Assembly: GCA_947568835.1 (NCBI GenBank)
Contig: OX387609.1
Span: 13,571,708-13,635,707, forward strand
Reading direction: 5' to 3'
Length of the DNA: 64,000 bases
Source of the DNA: Protonemura montana
Lineage: Eukaryota > Arthropoda > Insecta > Plecoptera > Nemouridae
Shown here: in pieces, positions 21,201 to 32,834 of the stretch
Layout of the letters: every line of letters starts with the position of its first letter
How positions within the stretch are numbered: position 1 is the first letter of the stretch
The notes under the pieces: generated by a model
Told to the model about the DNA's origin: nothing
The model's database searches: none
The model's input: the letters and a program-made list of their open reading frames with translations, nothing else
Program-made: the position numbers and the translations under genes

Positions 21201-23276
21201 AATTGCGTCGGGGTTTTCTGCGGCGACCTCCTCGATGTTGATGCCTCCCTGCGAAGATGCAATCAACACTGGTCCCTGGAAACCATGGCAACCATTAATT
21301 AACACCCTTTGCTACTATTTTTGCCTTTGTATACTTTCCAAACAACACAGTTTTTCTGATTCTGACATTTTTTCCACTTCGTAAAGGTCAAAGAAGAAAA
21401 ATTACTGCACTTTTCTTGCTGTCTGCGGCATCAAGAAAGCTGGTGAAAGAATGCTGTAGGTGGCAATATAATGATTGATCCCAAGCATTGAATGTTTTTA
21501 GCAACGTACAGTGATCCCTGGTTCGACTGCGGGTCTAGAATTATGAGCGATGTTTGTACTCACATTGAAGGCCCGCTCCATCATGACGGCAAAGTAGAAC
21601 TCCTTGCGCGGGAACTTGCGCTCGGTGACCATGACAGCGTTGCAGATTCGTCCCTTCTCTCCAGTCTGCTTGGTGACCAGCAGCTGGCCGATCATCTGAC
21701 CAGCCAGTTTCTCAGCCTCCTCAGGTCTGCAGGGGATTAGACAAACATTGATGAACATTCCAGACATGCAGTACAGAGCTCTCCCAGTTGATGCTAGTAG
21801 GTATGAGTAGCGGTAGCTTCGTCCAAAATCCCTTCCTCCACATCCAAAAATCCCTCTCTGAAATCAAAAGCACCTGCTACCTACTGTGCCGTCTTAAACG
21901 AAATGTCAACCCCAATACCCTAAAACTAGTATACCACGCCCACCTCCACTCCCACCTCTCATACGGCATCCTCTTCTGGGGAACATCCCCACAGGCCAAA
22001 AGAATCTTCATTGCCCAGAAGCAGGCAGTTCGCATCATAGCCGGCATCTCCCGCCGGAAGACATGCAAGCCCCATTTCACCACCCATAAATCCTGCACCC
22101 TTATTCAAATAGCCAGCACCCTTGTCCAAACCCATCTCCACCTCTTCCCCCTCAACTCCTCTATCCACACCCATGAAACCAGAAGTAGAAAAGAAATTCG
22201 GACCATCCCACATCTTACCTCCCTCTTCACACAAAGTCCCCCCCACATCTGTGAACAAATTTATAACCACCTCCCGACCCATATCAAAGAATCCTCCAAA
22301 CGTAGCTCCTTCGATTCCAACCTTCGAAACTTCCTTCTCCAAAACCCTTTCTACAGCCTCGAAGAATACCTCACCATAACATCTCACCTACCATCTCTCC
22401 TCTGACTCCAAACTCCAAACCTTCCCCCATAATCATGACCTGTTGGCCTGCATGACCTGCATGACCTGGTAATTACTGATGTCACTTTATTGTTAACAAG
22501 TTATCGTAAAAAGCACATACAAATACTATGTACTTGTCCACCGCTTCAAATAAATACAAATACTACAAACGCTGTCTACCACTAAACAAGATTAATAATT
22601 TGGTTAAGTGGCTATGCCCCAAACAAGAAGTGAGACTAGGACTCATTCACCACTCGCCTCAGATAGGCGACATGTAGGATACGTGATGTAATCATACTCA
22701 CGTGTCGACCATGCGAACTCCGCCTTTGAGTCCATTCTTGAAAGTGCCCTTCCCGCGACCGCCAGCCAAGACCTGCGCCTTGAGCACGATGTCCTTGACG
22801 TTGAGACTCTTCGCGATCTTGCCGGCCTCTTCCTTGGTGGTGGCGACGCCGAAGTTCGGTACAGGAATGCCGCCTTCTTTCAGCAACGAGTAGCTGATGT
22901 GTTCGTGCACGTTGAGATTTCGTTGCTGATTGTGATTTTGAGACCACGCAGCACACAGGGCCTAGTTAATGGAGCCACTTAGTGAGGCAATCACAGGCAA
23001 CGTAATTGACAAGAATGTTTCCGTTTTTAATTCAGCCATAAATAGGATGTCAGCTGGCAGACCGCCCCTTTGACGAAAAAAATCATTAGTGAGCCTAGTT
23101 TCAATGAAAATTTCGTCTACTGTCAGCGTTTGGAGGACGACGAAACTGAAAATATAGCTCAGCGTATGTGCTTTTATTACGAATAAGAAGTCGGTTGGTG
23201 GATAACGTACCTTAGGTCCATTTTGGCGAGCCAAACTCTCAGCGAGAACGAAGCCCCTGTACAACATAGTCGCCAT
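18267..23276 (-). CDS. SUCLA2: succinyl-CoA ligase (ADP-forming) subunit beta, mitochondrial
   Basis: This is the beta subunit of the TCA-cycle enzyme that converts succinyl-CoA to succinate with ATP formation in the mitochondrial matrix; it pairs with an alpha subunit (SUCLG1). Exons in mRNA order: 23276-23211 (ATG, 22-residue presequence beginning [17 protein letters not shown]), 22925-22702, 21726-21564, 21275-21173, 21064-20903, 20651-20508, 20436-20276, 19628-19509, 18431-18267; phases agree throughout, about 393 residues. Family signatures: [33 protein letters not shown] (ATP-grasp), [60 protein letters not shown] and the C-terminal NFEIPI, as in ATP-type subunits. The presequence is short and has a Glu, so a further 5' exon is possible. 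A (GA)n run lies just upstream of the ATG. Introns carry a LINE end and a dispersed repeat. The last exon has an alternative at 16005-16139. Confidence 0.96.
19697..20252. repeat. dispersed repeat, about 555 bp, inverted copy at 49640-50200
   Basis: Highly similar to the reverse complement of 49640-50200 (shared words AAAGTGGCAAACTC, CTTTGGTTGATTAACATTTA, GCCATTGCTAGAATCCGC). Its ends are ACACTAGG and CACAACTG; I see no convincing inverted termini. It lies in a SUCLA2 intron, 24 bp from the donor at 20275. Confidence 0.85.
20655..20880. repeat. two-copy tandem duplication in a SUCLA2 intron
   Basis: The segment AGCTTAGATGGTCGAGTCGA ... AACAAAGACCCTC is present twice, about 118 bp apart, filling the intron 20652-20902. 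Confidence 0.85.
21790..22410 (+). mobile_element. 5'-truncated LINE: C-terminal part of a reverse transcriptase ORF
   Basis: The frame reads [49 protein letters not shown] and [12 protein letters not shown], ending FYSLEEYL and stop: the order and spacing of a jockey/CR1-group RT C-terminus. Catalytic RT motifs are missing, so it is a dead fragment. It lies on the opposite strand to SUCLA2 in the intron 21727-22701. Confidence 0.85.
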
Positions 23277-23289
23277 TTCTGCAGTGCCT

Positions 23290-23290
<1 letters not shown>

Positions 23291-23324
<34 letters not shown>
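23291..23324. repeat. (GA)n microsatellite upstream of SUCLA2
   Basis: About 17 GA units starting 15 bp upstream of the SUCLA2 start codon (CT-repeat in the mRNA sense), thus in its 5' UTR or promoter. Confidence 0.95.
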
Positions 23325-23328
<4 letters not shown>

Positions 23329-25400
23329 GCTAATTGTCACACCAATCGCTACAAAGGTCACAGACAGCTGTCAACACCCGCACTTTTCAAAGAACTGCAA
23401 GTGCTAAGATAGAATAAGTGCACTTGTGCAGCGCAAAAATGTACATGTATTATATCAGCATGACCAAAAAAAATGTCAATATCTTTGTGGAACTATTGTC
23501 GGCATGGTGCCAGTAAATATGATTTAAATATGTTCGGTGTGGGGGGACTTCAAAGTTCAATTAGCAAGCTATTTGAGTCACTGAAGTGTTTCCGAGATTC
23601 TTCTAGATAACTTTATATTAAAAAATCAAAGTTCCAAGTCCATAGAAACCAGGGTGGTAATCACAGGCAAATTCTTGTATCGTGTATCAATCGAAATCTG
23701 CCTAATCACCTAACCTAACTGATAGCAGATATAGCATTGGCCAGCACTGATTTTATATATAGCAGTTATCTTAGGAATCAGCTCCTTCCTGATTGCCTCT
23801 TATCATTCAAGGATATTACATTTTGAAAATATTATCAAGTGAACTTATGCTCTCATTCAAATACCTCTAATCAAAACAAGAAGGGTCAACACTCAACATT
23901 GATTTGGTGGTTAAAAAATTATCTCTGATCAAAAAGTTTAACAATAAACTGATAAATGCTATTCTTGCATTCTGTGACATTCTTCGTTTCAATGTTTCGT
24001 ACCTACCAACAAAGACAAGATTTCAAAGAGCTAATTTACAATATCGGACCGCTCGAACTTTCTCTCCCAATCACGAGTATTGACAAATATTATACGATCC
24101 ACACACCAAGCAATTACACCGGCTTTACTTCACTATAATTACCTTAGTAGCTAATCTAGTGTTTGTCATTGTTCATGATTGGAGGAAGCAACCTTGCATT
24201 GCAAAGATAACAGAAGAGCTATTACCTCAACGACTTTCAGATATATACAACTTCTTACGTTACAGCTTATTTTATTTATTAAGCTCATGCATATTCATTA
24301 CTCTTGCAAGACTAAATGCCTACCTGTGAGTAGATTCTTGAATATATCTTGAGAATCCCGCGTACATTAGGTTATGTAAGTCGTTGGCAAGGCTCGTTGA
24401 GACTCGAGAGTTACCTCGTAAACAAGTGCTTTTATTCTCTTACTGATCTTAATGATATCTTATGATATTTAATTGATTATTATTATCGTAGCACTTTCAG
24501 TTCGTTCCGGGAACCTTGTACGAGTAATCAGGATTAAATCAGGAATCCCTCGTAAACAAAGCATTTCTACGCTGCAGATGTTAAGGGTTTTGATTTCTTT
24601 GAGGTTTTGAGATCCCTTGGTATGAGTCTTGTGGTTTTTCTGAAAATGCTCTTTTGCGGAAGGGTTTCTCACTTGGAAGATGACAGAGCGATCTCTGTCG
24701 AGAAGTCAGGAGAAGTCCTTTTTAGGACTAAAACCCTTCACATAAGAGCATTAACTGAAGTACCACAAGATTCATTAAGGGATTAAGTACTCATTGCAGT
24801 CAGTATTTTGACTGTGAAGCAAGATGGTTGAAGTTGAAGTTTGAAGGCACGACAAAGATAGTCCCGACTTCAAAAACTAGGCTAGAAAAATTCTTAACAG
24901 AACAATTGTCTAGCCTGGAAGAGTTCCTTACACCTTATCTTGATGGAATTAACTTGTAGTTGTGTACAAACTGGAACCTTGACTTGATTTATAGCTAGGA
25001 AATAGTTGCACTAATTGTTATACTAAATAAAATAAAAAATAAAACCACGACACACCTAGGAACAAAAGTATGGTAATATTTTGACAGATACAAATGACAA
25101 CGTTAATTCTTCATTACAATAAACATTTTTTCATTAATACAGACGCGACTACCGCTGGGTTTTCAATTCAGTCCGAGTCTTAGCGCTAATGTTAACCTGT
25201 CTCTGAGAAAAGTGTCGACAGGTGGCTTACATCCCCTTTGCTATGCCGACAAAAATGGTGGTCACCAAGAGATGGAAACATTCGAGCATTCGAGGCTGGT
25301 TTACTTAAAACTCATCTTCATTATTGCTGAAGTCGTCTGATATAATTGTATCAATATTTAGAGCTTTGTTAAAAAAGACGCCCAAAAGCGCACAATGCCG
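23325..25400. other. intergenic DNA upstream of SUCLA2
   Basis: AT-rich. The only recognisable item is a LINE 3' tail at 24860-25045. It is presumed to contain the SUCLA2 promoter and the 3' UTR of the upstream minus-strand gene; no credible coding exon seen. Confidence 0.5.
24860..25045 (+). mobile_element. LINE 3'-end remnant
   Basis: Homologous to 60720-60880: GACTTCAAAAACTAGGCT, TCTTGATGGAATTAACTTG and GGAAATAGTTGCA-type words in the same order, ending in an AATAAAATAAAAAATAAAA tail. Confidence 0.65.
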
Positions 25401-25407
25401 CAAGTGG

Positions 25408-28400
25408 TCACCAGGCCTCCTGCTCTGCAGAAAGTTTAACATCAGCGTCAAGACTCTAGGACCAACTGGAATCAACCACCAATCAGGAAACATTTTCACG
25501 AGGATTCCAACACAACGTCGACAACGACTTAGTGTTATCAGCCTCGGATAGAATTCTACGATTCCCACACTGAAATCTAAATCAGCGCGAATGATACTAA
25601 AGATATTATCACGAGTAATAAACAATAATAATTAATTCAATATTGATCAGCTGACATGCTGAAAGTCTCAAGGCACTTCGTGGCTCAATATTTACCTAAA
25701 GCACCTTAACATGACCCAACTCACTGGTGCAGCTATTGGCAAGTCGTGGCTAAAGCAAACCTACGATAAAAAGGAATGGCAAGTTTACGTTAAAATAAAC
25801 CAAACTTTTCCGCAATAAAACTTGTATCAGCTCAGATCAGATGAACATAGATGAACTCCACTCACAAAAAGGTTCAACTGCGATTTTAAAATCAGTTTTA
25901 ATCGGAAAGTTAACGCTTTTCTTGGTTTTTATTGCTCGATGACGCTACTTAAGTTAAGCTGAGCCCTCGGCAACTAGCGCAGAACATTTGGTATATCAAG
26001 AGCCGTAACTAGGATCTAAGAACCTAACTAGCGCTAATCGACACGTTAGCTAATCGATAGTTATATCCGAGTCAGGTACGCTCATGTTTTGTACAAAAAT
26101 AACGTCAAGTTCGATTGCCTCAAATGTTGATTCAGTCTCTCGGTGAAAAGTCGGACAGGTTCGGAGCCTTGTTGCCAGAAACAAGCTTTACAGACCGACG
26201 CATTCAAGTTCACAAATCGAAAACAGGATCCACGGATCCAAATATTAGCGAAGCAAAATCTCCCCCGAACATCATTGCCCGTTTGTGTCGACTAAATTTC
26301 GGCAAATCATTAAAAATTACGAACAGAATGTCAAATGAAAAAAAAAAAAAACTTGCTGCTATGTAAAGAAGAACCCTGAATTCCAATCAACAGTTGAAGG
26401 CAGATAAAGCGGTCGAAACGTGAGGAAACGTCACGGCCACACGACAAACTGAACTTGACGCACGCTTTGAATCGTAGATCCAGGGATACAACCTGCAAAT
26501 CAACGACAACTGAATCTAAAACTGACTTCAAAGTACGTATGCCAACCACTGCCCATAGCTTGAAAACTGCCCATAGCTCGAGAACCGCCCATAGCTCAAA
26601 AACTGCCCATAGCTCGAGAACCGCTCATAGCTCAACAACAACCGATAGCTCGAGAACTGATGATATCCAAATCGTGTGGCCAAATCGCACAAAATTCCAT
26701 TGATTCCACACTTGAGCCAGAACACTCGAAAGTAGTTTTGCTTAACTCTTGATTGGCTTGCGTCGAAAGAGTCTCGTTAGTTTGGGGCAAACATTGATGA
26801 CTGGTGAAACTATAGCATATAATTTCTAGGATAAGAACAACCAATCAACATAGACCTTCCACACTGCCATCTCAAAACTTTCACTTAAAAGCACTTATAG
26901 CTTAAAGTAGCACAGCTGCGTAATCGACCCGCATGACTGACCACTCTTAGCCCGGCGATGCTCAATAAACGGTTCTTCTGAGCCACGTTTGCGGTTCGTC
27001 TGCGTTGCACTGGGCGTCGGCTACGTTGGTCTAGGGTGGTGTTTGGCCAGCCCCATCATGAGGCTGAACCTATCGGAGGAAGTCGTCTGCGTTGCTGCAA
27101 CCGTTGCCGAGTACTCGTAATCTGAGACACACGAAACCAGAAGCTCATTTTCATAGCACAACCAACTGCTTGGCAAGTTGAGCAACACTGCGCTGGGTCA
27201 CATATTGGATGGGTGACCATCATACACATGACCAGTTCTGTTCGGGAGAGAGGTTGGAGGGATGAAAGTTAAGCAACACGGCTCTGGGTCAGGTATTGTA
27301 TGGGTAACCATCATACACATGACCAGTTCTGTTCGTGAGAGGTTGAAGGGATAAAATTCAAGCAGGACCGCGCTGGGTCAAGTATTGGATGGGTAACCAT
27401 CATACACATGACCAGTCCTGTTTGGGAAAGAGGTTGGAGTGATGAAAGTCAATATTCGCCTTGCTTATCAACCTCTCGACCGCATACATTTGTGGAGGAA
27501 TCCTGCTGTTCGCTTCCGAAAGGAACGTTAACCCGGTGGTCCCCTTGATGCTCTTGAACAGGAGTAGGCTACGTGCTGGCACCAGGTTTTCCCTCCTCAA
27601 CATACCCTCCATCAGTTCATGATTGACTGTGGCAGATTGCTGCTGCACTTCAGCGATCTCCTTCTGAAGTCGCGCATCAAGATGAATGTTGTGCTTCCCA
27701 GGTCGGTTGAACGAACCCCAAGGAACTTTCGGCAGCATCCGCTCTTGCAGCGCTGCAGAGGACATCGATAGCGTCGCGTTGTTTTCAAACTGTCGCTCAG
27801 CCAAGTAGCACTTATTGGCCCGGCAGTTCATTTGATTGCTGCGACAATGAGGTTAGGTTAGTCGCGAATACAGATGTGTACAGCTAGGTTGGCATCCTCA
27901 ATGGGAGCCAGGGACATGTGTGCCAAGGTATAGGGCATGGTGCAAGCATGGATGTGCACAGCTAGGTTGGCATCCTCAATGGGAGCCAGGGACATGTGTG
28001 CCAAGGTATAGGGCATGGTGCAAGCATGGATGTGTACAGCTGGGTTGGCATCTTCAATGGGAGCCAGGGACATGTGTGCCAAGGTATAGGGCATGGTGCA
28101 AGCATGGATGTGTACAGCTAGGTTGGCATCTTCAATGGGAGCCAGGGGCATGTGTGTCAAGGTGGATAGGGCATGGTGCAAGCATGGATGTGTACAGCTG
28201 GGTTGACATCTTCAATGGGAGCCAGGGACATGTGTGTTAAGGTATAGGGCATGGTGCAAGCTTGGATGTGTACAGCTAGGTTGGCATCTTCAATGGAAGC
28301 CAGGGGCATGTGTGCCAAGGTATAGGGCATGGTGCAAGCATGGATGTGTACAGCTGGGTTGGCATCTTCAATGAGACCCAGGGACATGTGTGCCAAGGTA

Positions 28401-31400
28401 TAGGGCATTGTGCAAGCATGGATGTGTACAGCTGGGTTGGCATCTTCAATGGGAGGCAGGGACATGTGTGTCAAGGGATAGGGCATGGTGCAAGCATGGA
28501 TGTGTACAGCTAGGTTAGCATCTTCAATGGGAGCCAGGGACATATGTGCCAAGGTATAGGGCATGGTGCAAGCATGGATGTGTACAGCTGGGTTGGCATC
28601 TTCAATGGGACCCAGGGACATGTGTGTCAAGGTATAGGGCATGGTGCAAGCATGGATGTGTACAGCTGGGTTGGCATCTTCAATGGGAGCCAGGGACATG
28701 TGTGCCAAGGTTTAGGGCATGGTGCAAGCATGGATGTGTACAGCTGGGTTGGCATCTTCAATGGGAGGCAGGGACATGTGTGTCAAGGTATAGGGCATGG
28801 TGCAAGCATGGATGTGTACAGCTGGGTTGGCATCTTCAATGGGAGCCAGGAATATGAGTTGTCCAACTCACATGAAGCGAGATCCACTAGACTTTCCCGA
28901 GCGTTGGGAGATAGCCGAGAAGCTCTTCACCGATTGGCCAGAGTTTCTGGCTCCGCCTCCCGGCAAGCGTGCTACGTTATGTTGAAGCAGCGGAGAAACA
29001 CCTGGCAGAAAACAGTCGAAGTTATGTTAGGTTAGCTTAGGTTGTTAGTGACACTTGCTTTGTTTGCTATGAAACAGTTGAGTGGTTTAGGGTGCTGCTC
29101 TTTCAGCTGTTTTCTGGTAATTTTCACCTCGTTGCTGGCAAATCGGCATCGCATGGTGCACTTGTCGAGAAATTTCTAGCATTTTTAAAATATCTCGACA
29201 AGTGCACCACGTGAAGGCAATTCTCTTCTCCGGTAATTTGCACTCAGTGTCCCCATCGTTCTTCATCACAACCAATATCCAGTCTCTTGGCACCCTATTC
29301 ACAATATCCAGCCTCTTGGCATCCTATTCACAATATCCAGCCTCTTGGAACCCTATTCACAATATCCAGCCTCTTGGCATCCTATTCACAATATCCAGCC
29401 TCTTGGCACCCTATTCACAATATCCAGCCTCTTGCCACCCTATTCACAATATCCAGTCTCTTGGCACCCTATTCACAATATCCAGCCTCTTGGCATCCTA
29501 TTCACAATATCCAGCCTCTTGGCACCCTATTTACAATATTCAGCCTCTTGGCACCCTATTCACAATATCCAGCCTCTTGGCACCCTATTCACAATATCCA
29601 GCCTCTTGCCACCCTATTCACAATTTCCAGCCTCTTGGCATCCTATTCACAATATCCAGCCTCTTGGCATCCTATTCACAATATCCAGCCTCTTGGCACC
29701 CTATTTACAATATTCAGCCTCTTGGCACCCTATTCACAATATCCAGCCTCTTGGCATCCTATTCACAATATCCAGCCTCTAGCCACCCTATTCACAACAT
29801 ACAGCCTCGTGCCATCCTATTCACAATATCCAGCCTCTTGCCACCCTATTCACAATTTCCAGCCTTTTGGCATCCTATTCACAATATCCAGCCTCTTGGC
29901 ATCCTATTCACAATATCCAGCCTCTTGGCATCCTATTCACAATATCTAGCCTCTTAGGAACCCTATTCACAATGTCCAGTCTCTTGGCATCCTATTCACA
30001 ATATCTAGCCTCTTGGCATCCTATTCACAATATCCAGCCTCTTGGCATCCTATTCACAATATCCAGCCTCTTGGCATCCTATTCACAATATCCAGCCTCT
30101 TGGCACCCTATTCACAATATCTAGCCTCTTGGCACCCTATTCACAATATCCAGCCTCTAGCCATCCTATTCACAATATCCAGTCTCTTGGCATCCTATTC
30201 ACAATATCCAGCCTCTTGGCATCCTATTTACAATATCCAGCCTCTTGGCACCCTATTCACAATATCCAGCCTCTTGGCATCCTATTCACAATATCCAGCC
30301 TCTTGGCACCCTATTCACAATGTCTAGCTTCTTGGAACCCTATTCACAATATCTAGCCTCTTGGCACCCTATTCACAATATCTAGCCTCTTGGCACCCTA
30401 TTCACAATATCCAGCCTCTAGCCATCCTATTCACAATATCCAGCCTCTTGCCACCCTATTCACAATATCTAGCTTCTTGGAACCCTATTCACAATATCTA
30501 GCCTCTTGGCACCCTATTCACAATATCCAGTCTCTTGGCACCCTATTCACAATATTAAGCTTCTTGGCACCCGCTGCTCACCTATTGGAAGGGACGTCCA
30601 TTGCGGCTGAGGCCCTCGACCTTGACCCCGGGCAGCGTTCATCCTGGAAGAGATTTCATTCGACCGTTAATTTTTTGCAGGAGTCAACGAGTGAAGATTA
30701 GCAGAGAGTTGAAGATGAACTTACCGTCCTCGTCTTCCGTGGAGGAGTCCAGCGTTGTAAGCCCTCGGCTGGAAACCCTGGAACAAACATAGTTACAACC
30801 CGGAGTCGAACCTGGGTCAACCACTGTCTCACAACAACCCGAGTTGTATCGGTTGCTATAGCAACCATTGTCTCACAACAACCCGAGTTGTATCGGTTGC
30901 TACAGCAACCATTGTCCCATACCAACCTGATTTCGCTGATTGTTTAGTCTCATTTTGGCCAGCGACAGTTTGTTTCTTGCCACCTGTTGAGCTGGGGTAA
31001 GCTGCTGCCATGGATACCAGCCGAGACGATCTTGCAACGGTGGCCGGTCCTCATGTCTGATCTGAAACAAGCGCCGGGTTCACCCTCCGCTCCCTGTCAC
31101 GCCAGGCTGGCTTCATCATCAGCCAATAGACTAGTGTTACATCGACTAATATAAAGATACCTTGAAGCTTAGGAAAGTATTCTTGAGGCACTACTAAATG
31201 CAAGCATAAAATTCAAAATACAGCTGTCTTTTTACATTGGCATTAATTTCCTCACCATGATCTGAATGCTCTCAAGTTCTTCTTTAGGATGCGATGGTGC
31301 CCTCGAGATCCCAGGAATGGGAAGCTGAATCATCATTTCCTGGTCCTCAGGCATTGGGGTCGGTAGAAGACCTGTTGAACCACGTTGAACCATTTGCTGG

Positions 31401-31957
31401 ACTCCCGTTCTTTGGAACCCCGCTCGCTGCATTCCTCCGCGCTGAAATCTACCGGGTAGTAATCCCCTGCGATTGACCCACCCTCGCTGCGCCCCTAAGG
31501 AGTGCTGTCTAAAGGCGGCAGCCATCCCAGCTCGATACGCACTCGCTAGCAGTTCTTTGGAAACGTTGCTGGTTGCTGGGCCTGAGTCTCTGAGCAAACA
31601 AGACATGACAGTTCAGTTTGATAGGTTCGGCTGGATACTTCATGAGCCAACGAATCTTTCTTGAAATGCAAGATTCCTCATACCTCGGCTTTGTTGGCCT
31701 GGCAAAGCCACGACCTCGCCTCACGAATGGCCGAGACAAGCGCATTGCCATGGAGCTGGTACATGGGGGCGCCTGGATGTTCTTTATTTGAATTATCTGG
31801 TCTGAAATCGAACAAAATAGCAATCAGCATCTTGTTTACAGCCCATGGTAGTTTTAAATTTTGAATAGGTTAGGTAGCTAGTGAGAGAGACCCAAGATGT
31901 AGCTATCGATGTAACTTGCTTACCTAGCGACAATGATGTTGGGTCGTCGCACTCCAT
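25408..31957 (-). CDS. UAP56-binding, Arg/Gly-rich mRNA export adaptor-like protein (UIF/FYTTD1-like)
   Basis: Exons in mRNA order: 31957-31924 (ATG), 31801-31684, 31589-31256, 31061-30927, 30777-30725, 30643-30582, 29001-28872, 27838-27606, and tentatively 25424-25408. Each has consensus splice sites and all phases join in one frame, which is the main evidence for the gene. The product begins MECDDPTSLSLDQIIQIKN; SLSLDQIIQI matches the UAP56-binding motif of UIF and ALY (MSLDDIIKLNR in those families). RG-rich segments follow (RRGRGFARPTKPR, GRFQRGGMQRAGFQRTG, GRRGRMNAARGQGRG), and near the C-terminus ATLSMSSAALQERM resembles the SLNERF-type box of UIF/CHTOP. From the family, the role would be recruiting DDX39B/TREX to mRNA in the nucleus. 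About 370 residues. The last exon is weak (five residues then stop); alternatively translation runs through the donor into a SINE, stopping at 27400. The gene family is an inference. Confidence 0.7.
26555..26665. repeat. 18-bp tandem repeat (about 6 units)
   Basis: Units of ACTGCCCATAGCTCGAGA type in otherwise featureless DNA between the last two exons of the UIF-like gene (25425-27605). The rest of that intron holds a SINE at 27175 and no recognisable coding sequence. Confidence 0.9.
27175..27600 (+). mobile_element. 5S-derived SINE
   Basis: Three 5S-like modules (CACTGCGCTGGGTCA, GATGGGTGACCATCATACAC) and the body with CTTGCTTATCAACCTCTCGA, GTGGTCCCCTTGATGCTCTT and GGAGTAGGCTACGTGCTGG. It ends within about 10 bp of the donor of the exon 27838-27606, so it abuts the coding exon. 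Confidence 0.87.
27880..28855. repeat. 78-bp minisatellite array (about 12 units), inverted relative to 1-1432
   Basis: Same unit as the array at the window start (GTGTACAGCTGGGTTGGCAT) but in the opposite orientation. It fills the intron 27839-28871 of the UIF-like gene, ending within about 20-40 bp of both splice sites. Confidence 0.97.
29275..30570. repeat. 29-bp minisatellite array (about 45 units)
   Basis: Units of CACCCTATTCACAATATCCA with GCCTCTTGG. It fills most of the intron 29002-30581 and ends about 12 bp from the exon 6 donor of the UIF-like gene. Since 29 is not a multiple of 3, the stop-free unit keeps all three plus frames open; these ORFs are artefacts. Confidence 0.97.
30805..30915. 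repeat. two-copy 59-bp tandem duplication
   Basis: CACAACAACCCGAGTTGTAT followed by CGGTTGCTATAGCAACC occurs twice in the intron 30778-30926. Each unit holds the imperfect palindrome GGTTGCTATAGCAACC, which is the core of an RFX/X-box-like sequence; that resemblance may be chance. Confidence 0.7.
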
Positions 31958-32834
31958 TTTGGGTAAACAAGGAAAAGGTCGGGATTCAAAACTGTCCTAG
32001 TAAACAGCACAGGAGTCACCTGAAGGAATATTCCAGACCAACAATCAACTACAACATGCATTCACCGTCGACCTTGAAAGTACAGCGCCAAGCGAGATTG
32101 TAGCGGAAAGTTTAGCGGTACGCACGCGGTAAGGTTTGAAGAAATATTTCATGATTCGGATTTCGGGGCCTGTTCAAGAAAGCTTATTAATGCACGTAAA
32201 AATTATGACTACAGCCTGATTCTTTTCTCAACAGATCAACGCAGGCTTTAAATCGGTCATTGATTCAATCTGAACGAATAAATTTTAAACGTTTTGACTT
32301 TTTGAATGTTCGCTCGCTCTGACGTCATAGGCCTTTACAAAAATCCTGAATTTCGGGATCATTCGGGATTAACTATTTAAATCAGAGCTAAATCGTATTT
32401 AAATATGTGCTTATGAAATGAGACATCATAATATTGGAAAGATTATTCCGATAATATCAGTGATGGTTAGTTTGAGAGGAACCATGTCGGAAACTTCCTC
32501 TAACGTTCTAACGAAAAAAACGGTTGCAAAAATGGCGCCATTACTCATCCTTAACCCATACCTCAACCAATCACAGGAGAGCTTCATTCAAACCGAAAAT
32601 AGGCTCTTAAGGAGGAACAAGGGAAAGGTGTGTGGTGCTTGTGGCGAATTCATCACATTGTAGCGCTGTTTCGCCTAAAAGGCGTAAAATCAGTATCTTT
32701 TATGTCTCGGTTGAAGTTTCTTTAATGCGCTAAATGACCAGGTCCTTTAGACTTGGACTGTGAAACCTCGTGATCATCGTTTAGTTGCCTCCTTTTGTTC
32801 GGCGATGTTGTAACGAGCATAGTAAACAAACAAG
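31958..32834. promoter_or_regulatory. divergent intergenic region between the UIF-like gene and ECT2
   Basis: 877 bp separate the two start codons, which point away from each other, so this stretch must hold both 5' UTRs and probably both promoters. I see no TATA box at a convincing position; the sequence is AT-rich with scattered CpG near the minus-strand start. Its assignment as a bidirectional promoter rests on gene layout only. Confidence 0.45.

Noticed and set aside
22636..22956. Alternative minus-strand frame of 106 codons over SUCLA2 exon 2
   Set aside because: It is an out-of-frame shadow of the exon coding the ATP-grasp motif.
28797..28985. Plus-strand protein-like stretch DPLDFPERWEIAEKLFTDWP
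   Set aside because: It overlaps a minus-strand exon (29001-28872) with consensus splice sites and correct phase on both sides; the plus reading has no splice support.
29202..30701. Multiple overlapping ORFs in the 29-bp array (NIQPLG-type repeats)
   Set aside because: A stop-free unit of 29 bp keeps all three frames open; the array fills an intron of the minus-strand gene.
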